64,000 nt of DNA from REEB95 sp035632055. GTDB taxonomy: Bacteria; Pseudomonadota; Alphaproteobacteria; ATCC43930; CGMCC-115725. The stretch spans positions 5,258-69,257 of the forward strand of contig DASQHO010000018.1 of the NCBI GenBank assembly GCA_035632055.1, read 5' to 3'. Positions 24,233 to 34,076 of the stretch are shown here, in pieces. Made by a program: the position numbers and the translations under genes. The notes under the pieces are model-generated. The model made no database searches. It had not been told where the DNA came from and was given only the letters and a program-made list of their open reading frames with translations. The first letter of the stretch is position 1. The number at the start of each line of letters is the position of its first letter.

Positions 24233-26367
24233 GCTGTCGCCTCGGTTGCGCCGTTCAGCCGCGCGATCAGTCGCCGGCGGAGACGGTCGAGCGTGTGGTC
24301 CCACCATGACGGATTGCGCACGATCTCGGCACGGTAGAAAGACGGGCACAGCACTGCGGCATCCGCAACCTCGCCGCACAGGCCACAGCCGACGCAACTG
24401 TCGACGACGCTCGCCACCGGATCGGTGCGCAGCGGGTCGGGGTTCGGCTTGACCGTGAGCGACGGACAACCCGACAGGCGGATGCAGGAATGGTCGCCGG
24501 TGCAGATCGCGTCGTCGACGCCGTAGCGTGTCTTGACCACGCGCCGGCCGGCGGCAAGCCGCGCGGCGTCGTCCGCCTTGACGCGCCGCTGGCGTGCCAA
24601 CTGGCACTCGCCGTCGGCAATGATGACCTTGAGGCCCTTGGCCTTGGTGGTCATTGCTTGACGCAGGACCTTGATCATGGTGGCGACGCTGTAGCTGCGC
24701 ACGGTCTTGAGCCAGCGAACGCCCAGCGCCCTGAGCGTGGTTTCGATGCTGGCGGTGGCGGCGCCGCCCGGCCGGTGTTGTGCGCTCGACGGCAGATATT
24801 GCTGGCCGGTGGCCGAGGCGTAACCATTCTGCATCACGATCAGCACGCCATCGCCTTCATTGAACAGGCTCGAAACGACGCCGGTGATGATGCCGTTGTG
24901 CCAGAAGCCGCCATCGCCCATGACCGAGATCGGCCGCGTCCTCAGATTGGGTCCGACCGCAGCGGCAGCGGCAAGGCTCATGCCATAGCCGAGGATCGAG
25001 TTGCCCATGCTGAAGGGCGCAAAGGTGGCGAAGGAATGGCAGCCGATGTCGCTGCTGATATGCGCCGGCCCGGTCTCGCGCTGCAGCAGCTTGAGGGCGC
25101 TGAACACGGGCCGCTCGGGACAGCCGGTGCAGAAGGTCGGTGGTCGCGCCGGCAGATGGCCGACATCGCGTGCGGCCTCGTCCTTGCGCACGATCAACTC
25201 GTCGACCGCCTTGACGATGGCGTCGGCGGCGACGCCGGGCGGCCGCGTCTCGGCGAGGAAGGCGGCGAGGCCTTTGAGCATGATTTCGGCGGTGTATTCG
25301 CCCGCCGGCGGCAGCGTACCCTTGCCTTCGACGCGCGTCGCGATATCGGCGCGGCGCAGAATGACGTTGATCTGCTGCTCGATATAGTCGGGATGGCCTT
25401 CCTCGACGACGAGCACGGTGCGCTTGCCAGCGCAGAATTCGCGCACCTCCTCCGGCACCAGCGGATAGACCGCGTTGAGGCAATAGATCGGGATGCGCGA
25501 ATTGCCCCATAGATCGGCGAGACCGAGACGCAGCAGCGCGCGCACCAGCACGTTGTAGAGCCCGCCCATGACGACGATGCCGATATCGTCGAGATCGCCG
25601 GCGAAGATCTCGTTGAGCTTGCGGCTGCGGATGAAGTCGCGCGCCGCCGGCAGCCGTTCCTCGACCTTGATTCGCTCCTGCGAAAACGTGACCGGCGGAT
25701 GCGACAGGCGGCTGTAATCGTGCGGCGCCGGTTCGCTGAATTTGTTGAGCGCCGAATGCGCGCCCGGCCGGTTGGCCTTGGCGGCGAATTCGCCGGTGAC
25801 ATGGCAGGCGCGGATGCGCAGCTCGAGCATCACCGGCGCGTGGCTTGCCTCGGACAGATCGAAGCCTTCCTCCACGGCGCGGACGATCGACGGCAGATCG
25901 GGCCGTGGATCTAAAAGCGGCATGGTGCATTTCATCGCATAGGCGTAGGAGCGCTCTTGGATCACCGAAGCGCCTTCGCCGTAATCTTCGCCGATGATGA
26001 TCAGCGCGCCGCCCTTGACGCCGGGCGAAGACAAATTCGACAGCGCATCGGCGGCGACGTTGGTGCCGACGATCGACTTCCAGGTCACCGCACCGCGGAT
26101 CGGATAGTTGATCGAAGCGCCGAGCATCGCGGCGGCCGATGCCTCGTTGGTGCAAGTCTCGAGATGGACGCCGAGCCCATCCATGATCTCCTTCGCATCA
26201 ACCAGCACGTCGAGCAGATGCGACACCGGCGCGCCCTGATAGCCGCCGACATAGCTTACGCCCGATTGCAGCAAGGCCTTGGTGACAGCGAGGATGCCTT
26301 CGCCGCGGAAAATCTCGCCATCGCCCAATTTGAGCGACTGGACCTCGTGCTTGAAGGAGCGCTCCAT
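24229..26367 (-). CDS. iorA: Indolepyruvate ferredoxin oxidoreductase alpha-type subunit
   Basis: This is the 712-residue catalytic subunit. The N-terminal pyrimidine-binding domain contains GGYQGAPVSHLLDVL and CTNEASAAAMLGASI. The thiamine diphosphate-binding domain carries FCTGCPERPVFSALK and SVMGDGGFWHNGI (about 480). The C-terminus has a cluster-binding region with CTGDHSCIRLSGC and CVGCGLCGEVADAAVLCPS, enough cysteines for iron-sulphur clusters. The order iorA-iorB with a 4-base overlap is standard. The enzyme may serve in aromatic amino-acid breakdown. The exact oxoacid is uncertain. Confidence 0.92.
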   Translation of the reverse strand: MERSFKHEVQSLKLGDGEIFRGEGILAVTKALLQSGVSYVGGYQGAPVSHLLDVLVDAKEIMDGLGVHLETCTNEASAAAMLGASINYPIRGAVTWKSIVGTNVAADALSNLSSPGVKGGALIIIGEDYGEGASVIQERSYAYAMKCTMPLLDPRPDLPSIVRAVEEGFDLSEASHAPVMLELRIRACHVTGEFAAKANRPGAHSALNKFSEPAPHDYSRLSHPPVTFSQERIKVEERLPAARDFIRSRKLNEIFAGDLDDIGIVVMGGLYNVLVRALLRLGLADLWGNSRIPIYCLNAVYPLVPEEVREFCAGKRTVLVVEEGHPDYIEQQINVILRRADIATRVEGKGTLPPAGEYTAEIMLKGLAAFLAETRPPGVAADAIVKAVDELIVRKDEAARDVGHLPARPPTFCTGCPERPVFSALKLLQRETGPAHISSDIGCHSFATFAPFSMGNSILGYGMSLAAAAAVGPNLRTRPISVMGDGGFWHNGIITGVVSSLFNEGDGVLIVMQNGYASATGQQYLPSSAQHRPGGAATASIETTLRALGVRWLKTVRSYSVATMIKVLRQAMTTKAKGLKVIIADGECQLARQRRVKADDAARLAAGRRVVKTRYGVDDAICTGDHSCIRLSGCPSLTVKPNPDPLRTDPVASVVDSCVGCGLCGEVADAAVLCPSFYRAEIVRNPSWWDHTLDRLRRRLIARLNGATEATA

Positions 26368-26417
26368 CGAGTCGGAATCTACTCTCGCGCGCGCGGCAGC
26401 GTCCAGCCGGGGGTCTT

Positions 26418-27128
26418 TTATGTCTCGGCCAGCTGCGCGGCGACGAACGCCGGCACGATTTCGGTGGCCTTGCCGTAGCGACCTTGGGCGAAATGGCTAC
26501 GGCCGAGCGAGGGTTCGAGATTGAGCTCGACGGTGTGCGCGCCGGCCGCATTGGCCTCGGCAACAAAGCCAGCGGCGGGATAGACGTTGCCCGACGTGCC
26601 GACCGAAATGAACAGGTCGCAGTGTGCCAGAGCGTCGCCGATGCGCTCCATCTCCAGCGGCATTTCACCGAACATCACCACCTGCGGCCGCATGAAGCCG
26701 GACCGGTTGCAGGCAGCGCACACGGTTTCGACAGACAGGTCCGCGTCATTCGCGACCACCGCGCCGCAGGCAGCGCAGCGCGCCTTGCGCATTTCGCCGT
26801 GCATGTGGATCAGGTTTCGCGATCCGGCACGCTCGTGCAGATCGTCGACGTTCTGCGTCACCAGCAGGAATTCGCCCGGCCACTGCCGCTCGAGCTCGGC
26901 CAGCGCCGCATGTGCGGCATTGGGCCGGACGTGGCCGGCGAGCAAATTGCGTCGCCGCAAATTGTAGAAGTCGTGCACCTTGCGCGGATCGCGGGCGAAG
27001 GCCTCGGGTGTCGCGACGTCCTCGACGCGATATTTCGACCAGATGCCGTTGGGATCGCGGAAGGTATCGAGCCCTGATTCCTGCGAGATGCCGGCACCGG
27101 TGAGGACGACGATACGCCGCGGCGTCAT
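26418..27128 (-). CDS. cobB: Sirtuin, NAD-dependent protein deacylase
   Basis: This is a 236-residue sirtuin of the CobB/SIRT5 group. The NAD-binding motif VVLTGAGISQESGLDTFRD starts at residue 6. The catalytic His lies in IHMHGEMRKA, and zinc is held by two CxxC pairs (CAAC and CAAC about 20 residues apart). TQNVDDLHERAG, RPQVVMFGEMP and SVGTSGNVYPA complete the fold. It removes acetyl or acyl groups from lysines using NAD. Its ATG overlaps the stop of the amidotransferase gene (ATGA). Confidence 0.95.
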   Translation of the reverse strand: MTPRRIVVLTGAGISQESGLDTFRDPNGIWSKYRVEDVATPEAFARDPRKVHDFYNLRRRNLLAGHVRPNAAHAALAELERQWPGEFLLVTQNVDDLHERAGSRNLIHMHGEMRKARCAACGAVVANDADLSVETVCAACNRSGFMRPQVVMFGEMPLEMERIGDALAHCDLFISVGTSGNVYPAAGFVAEANAAGAHTVELNLEPSLGRSHFAQGRYGKATEIVPAFVAAQLAET

Positions 27129-27829
27129 CCCTTCAGCCCGTCGAGCCATGCTTCGAGCACGGCGCGGCCTTGGGGCACCAGTTCGCCGGCGAACTTGCCA
27201 GCGTCGGTCCGCAGCCTCGGCACGGTGACGCGCGGCGTGGCGCCGATCTCGACCGCATGACCGACCAGCCAGCGTTCCAGTCCGGCGGCGCTGACCTCGA
27301 GATGGAACTGGAGCGCGAGACCGTGACGGCCGACGGCAAAGGCCTGGTTGGGTGTGCGCGGCGTCGAGGCAAGATGCGTCGCGCCAGACGGCAGATCGAA
27401 CGTGTCGCCATGCCAATGCAGCACGCGCGATCCCGGCGCGAGCTTGGCCAGCGGCGAAGCGCGGCCGGCGGCGCTCAAGCTGATGCCGGCCCAGCCGATC
27501 TCCTTGAAGCCGGCGGCATAGACCTTGGCGCCGAGCGCGCGCGCCATAAGCTGCGCGCCGAGGCAGATGCCGAGCACCGGCTTGGCCGCCTTCAGGCGCT
27601 TTTCGATCAGCGCGATTTCCGGTTTGAGGAACGGGTAGCGATCCTCCTCATAGACGCCGATCGGTCCGCCGAGGACGATCAGCAGGTCGCAGTCGGCAAG
27701 ATCGGTGGCCGTGAGATCGTCAATCGGCGAATCGCGATAACTTGCTTTATATCCACGCGCCGCCAACGCCGGCGCAAAGGCGTCGAGGTCCTCGAACGCG
27801 ACATGACGGATGGCGATGGCCGATGGCAT
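27125..27829 (-). CDS. Class I glutamine amidotransferase-like protein
   Basis: This is a 234-residue single-domain amidotransferase. The nucleophilic Cys is in PVLGICLGAQLMARALG (about residue 99), with the catalytic His in LALQFHLEVS. LGGPIGVYEEDRYPFL forms the oxyanion loop. It resembles GMP synthase glutaminase domains and YfeJ-like proteins but lacks a synthetase domain, so the partner or substrate is unknown. It is translationally linked on both sides: its start overlaps the gpsA stop by one base, and its stop overlaps the sirtuin start. Confidence 0.88.
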   Translation of the reverse strand: MPSAIAIRHVAFEDLDAFAPALAARGYKASYRDSPIDDLTATDLADCDLLIVLGGPIGVYEEDRYPFLKPEIALIEKRLKAAKPVLGICLGAQLMARALGAKVYAAGFKEIGWAGISLSAAGRASPLAKLAPGSRVLHWHGDTFDLPSGATHLASTPRTPNQAFAVGRHGLALQFHLEVSAAGLERWLVGHAVEIGATPRVTVPRLRTDAGKFAGELVPQGRAVLEAWLDGLKG

Positions 27830-28833
27830 CAGACCCGGTCCGACGCCAGCTCAGCCTTGAACGGCCGCGCCAGCAAGCCTTCGATCTCGCGGTCGACCGC
27901 TGCGCCTTTGTGCAGAATGGCGTCCACCGCCTGGACGATTGGCATCTCGATGCCAAGCTTGTGCGCCAGCGCGAGGCAAGCCGATGATGAGGTGACGCCT
28001 TCGGCCACCGAGCGGCGCGACGCCAGGATCGAAGCCAGCGTTTGGCCCTCGCCGAGCGCAACGCCGAGCGTCAGATTGCGCGACTGCAGGCCGTTGCACG
28101 TTAGGGTCAGGTCACCGAGACCCGACAGGCCCATCAGTGTTTCAGCCTTGCCACCCTTGGCGACGGCGAGGCGCACCATCTCGGCAAGGCCGCGCGTGAT
28201 CAGCGCGGCGCGCGCGTTGTCGCCGAACCTCTTGCCCATGACGATGCCGCAAGCGATCGCCAGCACGTTCTTCACCGCGCCGCCGACCTGGGCGCCGATC
28301 GGATCGCCCGAGAGGTAAGGCCGGAAGCCGCGACCGCCGAGCGCCACAACAAGCTTGGCACCAAGCGCCGCATCGACCGCAGCCAACGTCACTGCCGTTG
28401 GCAATCCAACTGCCACCTCGTGCGCGAAGGTTGGGCCCGAAAGAACGGCGAGCGGTGCATGGGGCGCAGCCTCCGCCGCTACTTCGCTCATCAGAGCGCC
28501 GGTCTTTTCCTCGATGCCTTTGGTGCACAGCACCAGCGGTACGCCCTTGGCCAGATGCGGCGCCAACCGCGCGACGGTCGTGCGCAAATGCTGCGCTGGC
28601 GTCACCAGCAGCACGGCATCCGCCTGCGCCGCCGCCGAGAGGTCGCCGGTCGCACGTATGCCGCGCTCGAGCTTGATGCCAGGCAGAAAAATCGGGTTTT
28701 CGGCGGCGACCGAAACTGCCGCGACGACTTCGGCCTCGCGCGCCCAGAGCACGACGTCGCGGCCGGCGCGGCGCAGAACTTGCGCCAACGCGGTGCCCCA
28801 AGCGCCGCCGCCGATGATGCCGAAGGTTTGCAT
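27829..28833 (-). CDS. gpsA: Glycerol-3-phosphate dehydrogenase (NAD(P)+)
   Basis: This is a 334-residue enzyme that makes sn-glycerol 3-phosphate from dihydroxyacetone phosphate for phospholipid synthesis. It has the N-terminal NAD motif GIIGGGAWGTALAQVL and the family signature KNVLAIACGIVMGKRFGDNARAALITRG with the catalytic Lys. VLSGPTFAHEVAVGLPT is also conserved. It heads the unit gpsA-amidotransferase-sirtuin. In many Alphaproteobacteria gpsA lies beside tsaD; here two periplasmic protein genes stand between them. Confidence 0.96.
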   Translation of the reverse strand: MQTFGIIGGGAWGTALAQVLRRAGRDVVLWAREAEVVAAVSVAAENPIFLPGIKLERGIRATGDLSAAAQADAVLLVTPAQHLRTTVARLAPHLAKGVPLVLCTKGIEEKTGALMSEVAAEAAPHAPLAVLSGPTFAHEVAVGLPTAVTLAAVDAALGAKLVVALGGRGFRPYLSGDPIGAQVGGAVKNVLAIACGIVMGKRFGDNARAALITRGLAEMVRLAVAKGGKAETLMGLSGLGDLTLTCNGLQSRNLTLGVALGEGQTLASILASRRSVAEGVTSSSACLALAHKLGIEMPIVQAVDAILHKGAAVDREIEGLLARPFKAELASDRV

Positions 28834-28834
28834 G

Positions 28835-28886
28835 AAAATTAACGCCTCCCGCGCCTCATCGAGAGCGATGAAGCACAGAAGGCGTT
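28835..28886 (-). terminator. Possible terminator between the GlcG-like gene and gpsA
   Basis: An outer stem AACGCCT/AGGCGTT encloses an inner hairpin (GCTTCATCG with CGATGAGGC, loop CTCT). On the minus strand the outer stem is followed by AATTTT. It ends only a few bases before the gpsA start codon, so it may also affect gpsA translation. Confidence 0.5.
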
Positions 28887-28906
28887 ATCCGATCAAGCGT
28901 AGGCGG

Positions 28907-29407
28907 TTACTTCTTCTTCTCGAGCTCGTCGACGCCGGCTTGCGCCACCTTCTCGTCCTGGGCCGAGCCCGGCGAGCCGCTGACGCCGATGGCGCCGATC
29001 ACTTTGCCTCCCGACACGATTGGCAGACCGCCGCCAACCGCCGTCCCGCCGAGCGCGAGGATATAGATGTTGGCCTGGACGCGATCCTGAAACGCCTGGG
29101 TCGCCCGTTTGAAACGCGCCGCGGTCTCGGCCTTCTTCTGGGCGAGCGCGACCGAGCCATATTGCGTGCTGTCCATGCGCTCCATCATGACCAACTCGCC
29201 GCTCGGTTCGACGATGTAAATCGCCACCGGAAACGGCGATTTCTTCGCCTCGGCCTCGGCGCCGGCCATGACCCGCTTCGCTTGCGCCAGCGTGATCGGT
29301 GGCCCGTAGGCCGGTGGCGGGGATGGCGGCGACGCCTGCTGTGCCTGGGCGACGCCGGCGAACAGTGCCGCGCCCGCGAGCGCGGCCACCAACAAACGGA
29401 TCGTCAT
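28907..29407 (-). CDS. Periplasmic GlcG/HbpS-like heme-binding-family protein
   Basis: This is a 166-residue protein with a signal peptide (MTIRLLVAALAGAALFAGVAQA) and a complete GlcG/HbpS domain. That domain has ITLAQAKRVMAGAEAEAKK, VAIYIVEPSGELVMMERMDS and GGLPIVSGGKVIGAIGVSG. It ends in a lysine tail after DELEKKK. HbpS in Streptomyces binds heme and works with a sensor kinase, but for most members the role is unknown. It follows the PEBP gene by 25 bases and is likely co-transcribed with it. Confidence 0.88.
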   Translation of the reverse strand: MTIRLLVAALAGAALFAGVAQAQQASPPSPPPAYGPPITLAQAKRVMAGAEAEAKKSPFPVAIYIVEPSGELVMMERMDSTQYGSVALAQKKAETAARFKRATQAFQDRVQANIYILALGGTAVGGGLPIVSGGKVIGAIGVSGSPGSAQDEKVAQAGVDELEKKK

Positions 29408-29432
29408 CGTTCCTCTCTCCTCTTGTTTGCCG

Positions 29433-30200
29433 CTATTTCTTCAACTTGGCCATGACGGCTGGATTGGTCGAATAGACTCCCAGCAATTCGCCTTGCGCGA
29501 GCACCTTGCCCTGCATGGCCGCGACCGCCGTCTCGCCACTGAAATCGCCGCTGAGGCCGAGCGACGGTACGCTCAGCGCGTAGACCGTGAAGTGATAGTG
29601 ATGCGGGTTCTCGTCGTTCCACGGCGAGCACGGCCCGTCATAACCGTAATAGGTGCCCTTCATCGCATCGTTGGCGGCGAAGGCCTGGGTGAAGCTGTTC
29701 GCGGCGGACACGCCGATCTTGGATGATTGCGGCTTGCCGTGCTTCACGAGCGCTTCGGATTCCGCGCCTTCGGGCAGTACGGTCACTTTGGTCGGAATAT
29801 CGGCCACGATCATGTGGAAGAAAATCTTGCGCGCGACCGCGGCGGTCAGCGTCTCGCCTTCCTTGTTCATCAACTCGCGGTGTTCGGCAGGCGAGTCCGT
29901 GTCATAAACGATGACGGCGTAGGACTTGGTGCCGGCCGGACCTTTCGACCAGGCGATGCGCGGGCTTTTGTCATCCGACAGCGCCACGTGGTTCTGCGCC
30001 GCTGCTTTGCAGAATGCATACTCGCTCGGAATCATGTGGCCGTTCTTGATTGCGTCGACGCGGACGTGGAGTTTGTGCGAACCGGCGGGTGCCAGCACCG
30101 GCATCGACTTCAGCGGTGTCGGCGCCGCCGTCTGCGCTTGAGCGCCACCGGCCAGCAACGCCGCGACGGCAAATGCCGCCAATAAAGCACGGAAATGCAT
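29433..30200 (-). CDS. Periplasmic PEBP / YbhB-YbcL family protein
   Basis: This is a 255-residue protein with a signal peptide (to about residue 23). The phosphatidylethanolamine-binding protein fold has SPRIAWSKGPAGTKSYAVIVYDTDSP near residue 80 and YDGPCSPWNDENPHHYHFTVYAL near 190. The DxDxP and GxxPP-like motifs shape the anion-binding pocket of Raf-kinase-inhibitor-like proteins. It has a longer central insert than E. coli YbhB. The ATG at 30200 gives a clean signal peptide. Its role in bacteria is not established. Confidence 0.88.
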   Translation of the reverse strand: MHFRALLAAFAVAALLAGGAQAQTAAPTPLKSMPVLAPAGSHKLHVRVDAIKNGHMIPSEYAFCKAAAQNHVALSDDKSPRIAWSKGPAGTKSYAVIVYDTDSPAEHRELMNKEGETLTAAVARKIFFHMIVADIPTKVTVLPEGAESEALVKHGKPQSSKIGVSAANSFTQAFAANDAMKGTYYGYDGPCSPWNDENPHHYHFTVYALSVPSLGLSGDFSGETAVAAMQGKVLAQGELLGVYSTNPAVMAKLKK

Positions 30201-30279
30201 GGTTTTTCCTCCCCAGGTTGTCCTGGCCGGCCGTGGAATCAACCGGCGTCGGCGATCCTAGGGCGGCGCTCGGCCGGGT

Positions 30280-31332
30280 TCAACGCATGCGCGCGGATGC
30301 TGCAGCGGGATCGAGCGGCCAGCGCGGCCGCGGCGCGAAGTCGAGCGTGTCCGTGAGTCCGAGCTTCAAACGTTCGACGCCCGCCCAGGCGATCATCGCC
30401 GCATTGTCGGTACACAGTGCCGGTGGCGGCGCGACGAAGCGCAAATTCCATTCGGCCGCAAGTTTGGACAGTCGCGGCCGCAGCGCGGCATTGGCGGCGA
30501 CACCGCCCGCGGCCACCAATGCATGGCCACGACCGTGGCGCGCGGTGAAAACCGCAGCCGCATGCGCGGTGCGATCAAGCAGACAATCGACAATCGCTGC
30601 CTGCAGGGCGGCCGCCAGATCGGCGCGGGCGCGGTCGTCAAGCAAACCGTGACGACGCACCGTCTCCGCCAGCGCAGTCTTTAATCCCGAGAACGAGAAA
30701 TCGCAGCCCGGCCGGCCGAGCAACGGCCGCGGCAGTGCAAAACGCGCCGCGTCGCCGCTACGCGCCGCCTGTTCGATCGCGGGACCGCCCGGATAACCAA
30801 GACCGAGCAATTTGGCGCCCTTGTCGAAGCATTCGCCCGCGGCATCGTCGATGGTCGTGCCGAGGCGCCGATACGTGCCGATACCTTCGACGGCGAGCAG
30901 CTGGCAATGGCCGCCGGAGACGAGCAACAGAAGATAAGGAAAGGCGACATCGTCAGTGAGCCGCGCCGACAGCGCATGGCCTTCGAGATGATTGACCGCG
31001 ACCAACGACAGCGCACGCGCATAAGCGATCGCCTTCGCCTCCATCACGCCGACCATAACGCCGCCGATCAGGCCGGGCCCGCCGGTGACGGCGACGCCAG
31101 CGAGATCGTCCAAACCGACGCCGGCCGCATCGAGCGCGCGGACAATCAAGGTGTCGAGATGATCGAGATGGGCGCGCGCGGCAATCTCCGGCACGACGCC
31201 GCCATAGGGACGATGCTCGGCAAGCTGCGACAGCACCAGTGTCGAACGGATGCGCCGGTCGGCGGCCGGCGCGTCCTCGACCACCGCGGCGGCGGTTTCA
31301 TCACAACTGGTTTCGATGCCGAGGACCAACAT
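30280..31332 (-). CDS. tsaD: tRNA N6-threonylcarbamoyladenosine transferase
   Basis: This enzyme adds threonylcarbamoyl to A37 of tRNAs that read ANN codons, together with TsaB, TsaE and TsaC. The protein has 350 residues with the N-terminal ASKHA motif MLVLGIETSCDETAAAVVE. Metal-binding His residues lie in VNHLEGHALSARL, LLLVSGGHCQLL follows, and the C-terminal PALCTDNAAMIAWAG is conserved. An in-frame ATG at 31344 would add four residues. The gene is divergent from hemC, with only 54 bases between the starts, a conserved layout in Alphaproteobacteria. Confidence 0.96.
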   Translation of the reverse strand: MLVLGIETSCDETAAAVVEDAPAADRRIRSTLVLSQLAEHRPYGGVVPEIAARAHLDHLDTLIVRALDAAGVGLDDLAGVAVTGGPGLIGGVMVGVMEAKAIAYARALSLVAVNHLEGHALSARLTDDVAFPYLLLLVSGGHCQLLAVEGIGTYRRLGTTIDDAAGECFDKGAKLLGLGYPGGPAIEQAARSGDAARFALPRPLLGRPGCDFSFSGLKTALAETVRRHGLLDDRARADLAAALQAAIVDCLLDRTAHAAAVFTARHGRGHALVAAGGVAANAALRPRLSKLAAEWNLRFVAPPPALCTDNAAMIAWAGVERLKLGLTDTLDFAPRPRWPLDPAAASARMR

Positions 31333-31386
31333 GCCGGGGACCATAGCATCTTCCCTTGCCGTCGCCTTCCGCCTAAGAACAGGGCC

Positions 31387-32313
31387 ATGGCCCCACCTCT
31401 TCTGCGCATCGGCACGCGCGGCAGCCCCCTGGCGCTGGCGCAGGCGGACGAGCTCAAGCACCGCCTGGCCACGGCGCACCCATCGCTTGCCGCGCCCGAT
31501 GGAATCGAAATCATCGCCATCCGCACCAGCGGCGACCGTGAGGGCGAGCGCCCGTTGGCCGAGGAGGGCGGTAAGGGCCTGTTCACCAAGGAGATCGAAG
31601 AGGCGCTCCTCAACGGGCGGATCGATGTTGCCATCCATTCGATGAAGGACATGCTCGCGACGCTGCCCAAAGGCCTCGTCATCGCCGCCTGTTTGCCGCG
31701 CGAGGATCCGCGCGACGCGCTGCTGTCGCCGCGTGTGAATTCTTTGGCGGCGCTGGCCAAGGGCGCGCGGCTCGGCACCTCGTCCTTGCGGCGCAAGGCG
31801 CTGGCGCTGCACGCGCGCCCCGATCTCACGATCGTGCCGCTGCGCGGCAATGTCGGCACGCGGCTCACCAAGCTCGCGGCCGGCGACGCCGATGCAACCG
31901 TCCTCGCCGTCGCCGGATTGAAGCGGCTCGGTCTTGCCGACAAGATCACCGCAACCCTGTCACCGAACGAGATGTTGCCGGCACCGGCGCAAGGCATTTT
32001 GGCAGTCGAGACCCGCGCCGACGATGCACGCGCACGCAATCTGGTGGCACCGCTCGATCACGCCGAAACCGCCGCCTGCGCCACCGCCGAACGTGCGTTC
32101 CTGGCCGCGCTCGACGGCTCGTGCCGGACACCAATCGCTGCGCTCGCGACCATCGTGAACGGACGACTGACCCTCGATGCCGTCATCGTCAGCCCGGATG
32201 GCCGCAAGCTCCACCGCACGCGGCGCGACGGTGCCGTCGCTGACGCGGCCGATCTCGGTCACGACGCCGGCGCCGAGCTCAAGGCCCGCGGCGGACCCAA
32301 TTTCTTCGCATGA
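31387..32313 (+). CDS. hemC: Porphobilinogen deaminase (hydroxymethylbilane synthase)
   Basis: This enzyme joins four porphobilinogen units into hydroxymethylbilane in heme and corrin synthesis. The protein has 308 residues, with LRIGTRGSPLALAQADEL at the start and active-site Asp in HSMKDMLATLP. An Arg-rich TSSLRRKAL follows, and Cys246 in LDGSCRTPIA anchors the dipyrromethane cofactor. The stop overlaps the hemD start (ATGA). The long open frame upstream on this strand is antisense to tsaD. Confidence 0.97.
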   Translation: MAPPLLRIGTRGSPLALAQADELKHRLATAHPSLAAPDGIEIIAIRTSGDREGERPLAEEGGKGLFTKEIEEALLNGRIDVAIHSMKDMLATLPKGLVIAACLPREDPRDALLSPRVNSLAALAKGARLGTSSLRRKALALHARPDLTIVPLRGNVGTRLTKLAAGDADATVLAVAGLKRLGLADKITATLSPNEMLPAPAQGILAVETRADDARARNLVAPLDHAETAACATAERAFLAALDGSCRTPIAALATIVNGRLTLDAVIVSPDGRKLHRTRRDGAVADAADLGHDAGAELKARGGPNFFA

Positions 32314-33059
32314 AGGCGCTGGTGACGCGGCCGCGCGAAGACGCCGCTGGCCTGGTCGCGGCGCTGACGGCGCGCAACATCGAACCTCTGCTCGAGCCGT
32401 TGCTGACGATCGCGCTCGCGCCCGATGCATCCGCGGCGCTAGCGGCGGCGTTGCCCGGCGCCCAGGCGGTATTGTTCACGAGCGCCAACGGCGTCCGCGC
32501 CTTTGCCAGCGTCTCGCCGCAACGTGACCGGCCGGTGTTCGCGGTCGGCGACGCGACCGCCCGTGCCGCACAGGCAGCGGGTTTCGATCGGATCGAAAGC
32601 GCCGGCGGCGATGTCCACGCTCTGGCTGCGCTGGTAGCACGGCGGCTCGATCCGGCGGCGGGTCCGGTGATCCATGCGGCGGCAAGCGCGGTTGCCGGCG
32701 ATCTCGCCGGCGATCTCGCGCGCGCCGGATTTATGGTGCGCAGGTTGCGGCTTTACGAGGCAGTGGCCGCGGCGCGTCTCAGCGCCGAGTCAAGCGATGC
32801 GATCGTCGCGGGCGCCGTGGCTTGCGCGATCTTTTTCTCTCCCCGCACTGCCGAAACCTTTGTTACGCTCGCGCGTGCGGCTGGGATCGGCAGCCATGCC
32901 ACGACGATCGCGGCAGTCGTGCTGAGTCCGGCGGTGGCGGCGGCGCTCGGTCCATTGACATGGCGCCGCATCGAGATTGCTGCGGCGCCAAACGAGACGG
33001 CGCTGCTCGCGGCGCTGGATCGGACGCTGCAAACAGGACGTGCGGGAGGCAGGGAATAA
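32310..33059 (+). CDS. hemD: Uroporphyrinogen-III synthase
   Basis: This 249-residue enzyme closes hydroxymethylbilane with inversion of ring D. HemD proteins are poorly conserved, but position and fold fit. It starts ALVTRPREDAAGLVAALTARN, has LFTSANGVRAFA near residue 52 and FFSPRTAETFVTLAR near 170, a two-lobed pattern shared by the family. Translation is coupled to hemC by a 4-base overlap. Confidence 0.93.
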   Translation: MKALVTRPREDAAGLVAALTARNIEPLLEPLLTIALAPDASAALAAALPGAQAVLFTSANGVRAFASVSPQRDRPVFAVGDATARAAQAAGFDRIESAGGDVHALAALVARRLDPAAGPVIHAAASAVAGDLAGDLARAGFMVRRLRLYEAVAAARLSAESSDAIVAGAVACAIFFSPRTAETFVTLARAAGIGSHATTIAAVVLSPAVAAALGPLTWRRIEIAAAPNETALLAALDRTLQTGRAGGRE

Positions 33060-33078
33060 CAACCATGAAGCCGTTGCC

Positions 33079-34076
33079 GTGAGCGAGCCGCCGGTGATCG
33101 ATGCCACCGACGCAACGTCTCAACGCCGCCGGCGACGGCGCGCGGTAGTGTTCGTCGGGCTTGTTCTGGCGCTCGCGCTCGTGCTCGGCCTGACGGGCAC
33201 GTCGCCCTATTGGGCGCCGCCCCTGGCGCCGCTGTTGCCATGGAGCAAGCCGGCGGACGATACGACGCGGCAGGTGTTCGCCAATCAACTGGCCAGCGTT
33301 GAATCCGAAGTGCAGGCATTGCGCGACGCGCAAAGCGCCAACGCGCAGATTTTCGTGCGGCTCGACGCGCTCGAAAAGCAAGTGAAGCAAGGCGCGCCCG
33401 ACACCAGCCAATTCGCCGACGCCATCAAGCGGCTCGGGGACACAACGCAGCAGCTGCAATCGGCGATGAGCGGCAATTCCGAGCGCATCGCCGCATTGCA
33501 GGAGCGCCTGGCGCATACCAGCGACAATCCCGAACGCATGTTGTTTCTGGCCTTGAGCCAACTTTCAGCAGCGGTGGCGACATCGCGTCCGTTCCCCAAC
33601 GAGCTGAAAGCCGCCGAGACGCTGGCGTCGCACGATCTCGGCGTGAAGCTGCTGGCACTCGAACCGCAGGCTGCGACCGGCATTCCGAGCACGGCAGCGC
33701 TGGCGGCGCGGTTCAATGTCAGCACGGCGCCGGCCATGCTAATAGCGACGCCAGCAGCGCCGGCGAACGAGGGATGGACCAGGCGCTTTTGGGCAAAGCT
33801 GGCGAGCCTGGTCGTGGTGCGGCGCGTCGGTGATGCCACGACGCCGCCGGATCCGACCATCGCCGCCATCGACGCAGCACGCAACGAGCTGGCCCAGGGC
33901 GACCTCGCCGGCGCAGTCGGCGCCATCGAGGCGGCGCCGGCCCCTGCCCGCGCCGCCGCCGAAAGCTGGCTCGTGACCGCGCACCGCAGACTCGACGCCG
34001 AAGCGACCGTCGCCGCGGCACTGCAAGAAGTCGTGTCGGCGCTCGTGAGCTTGGCGAACGCAGCGCCTGCGAAGCC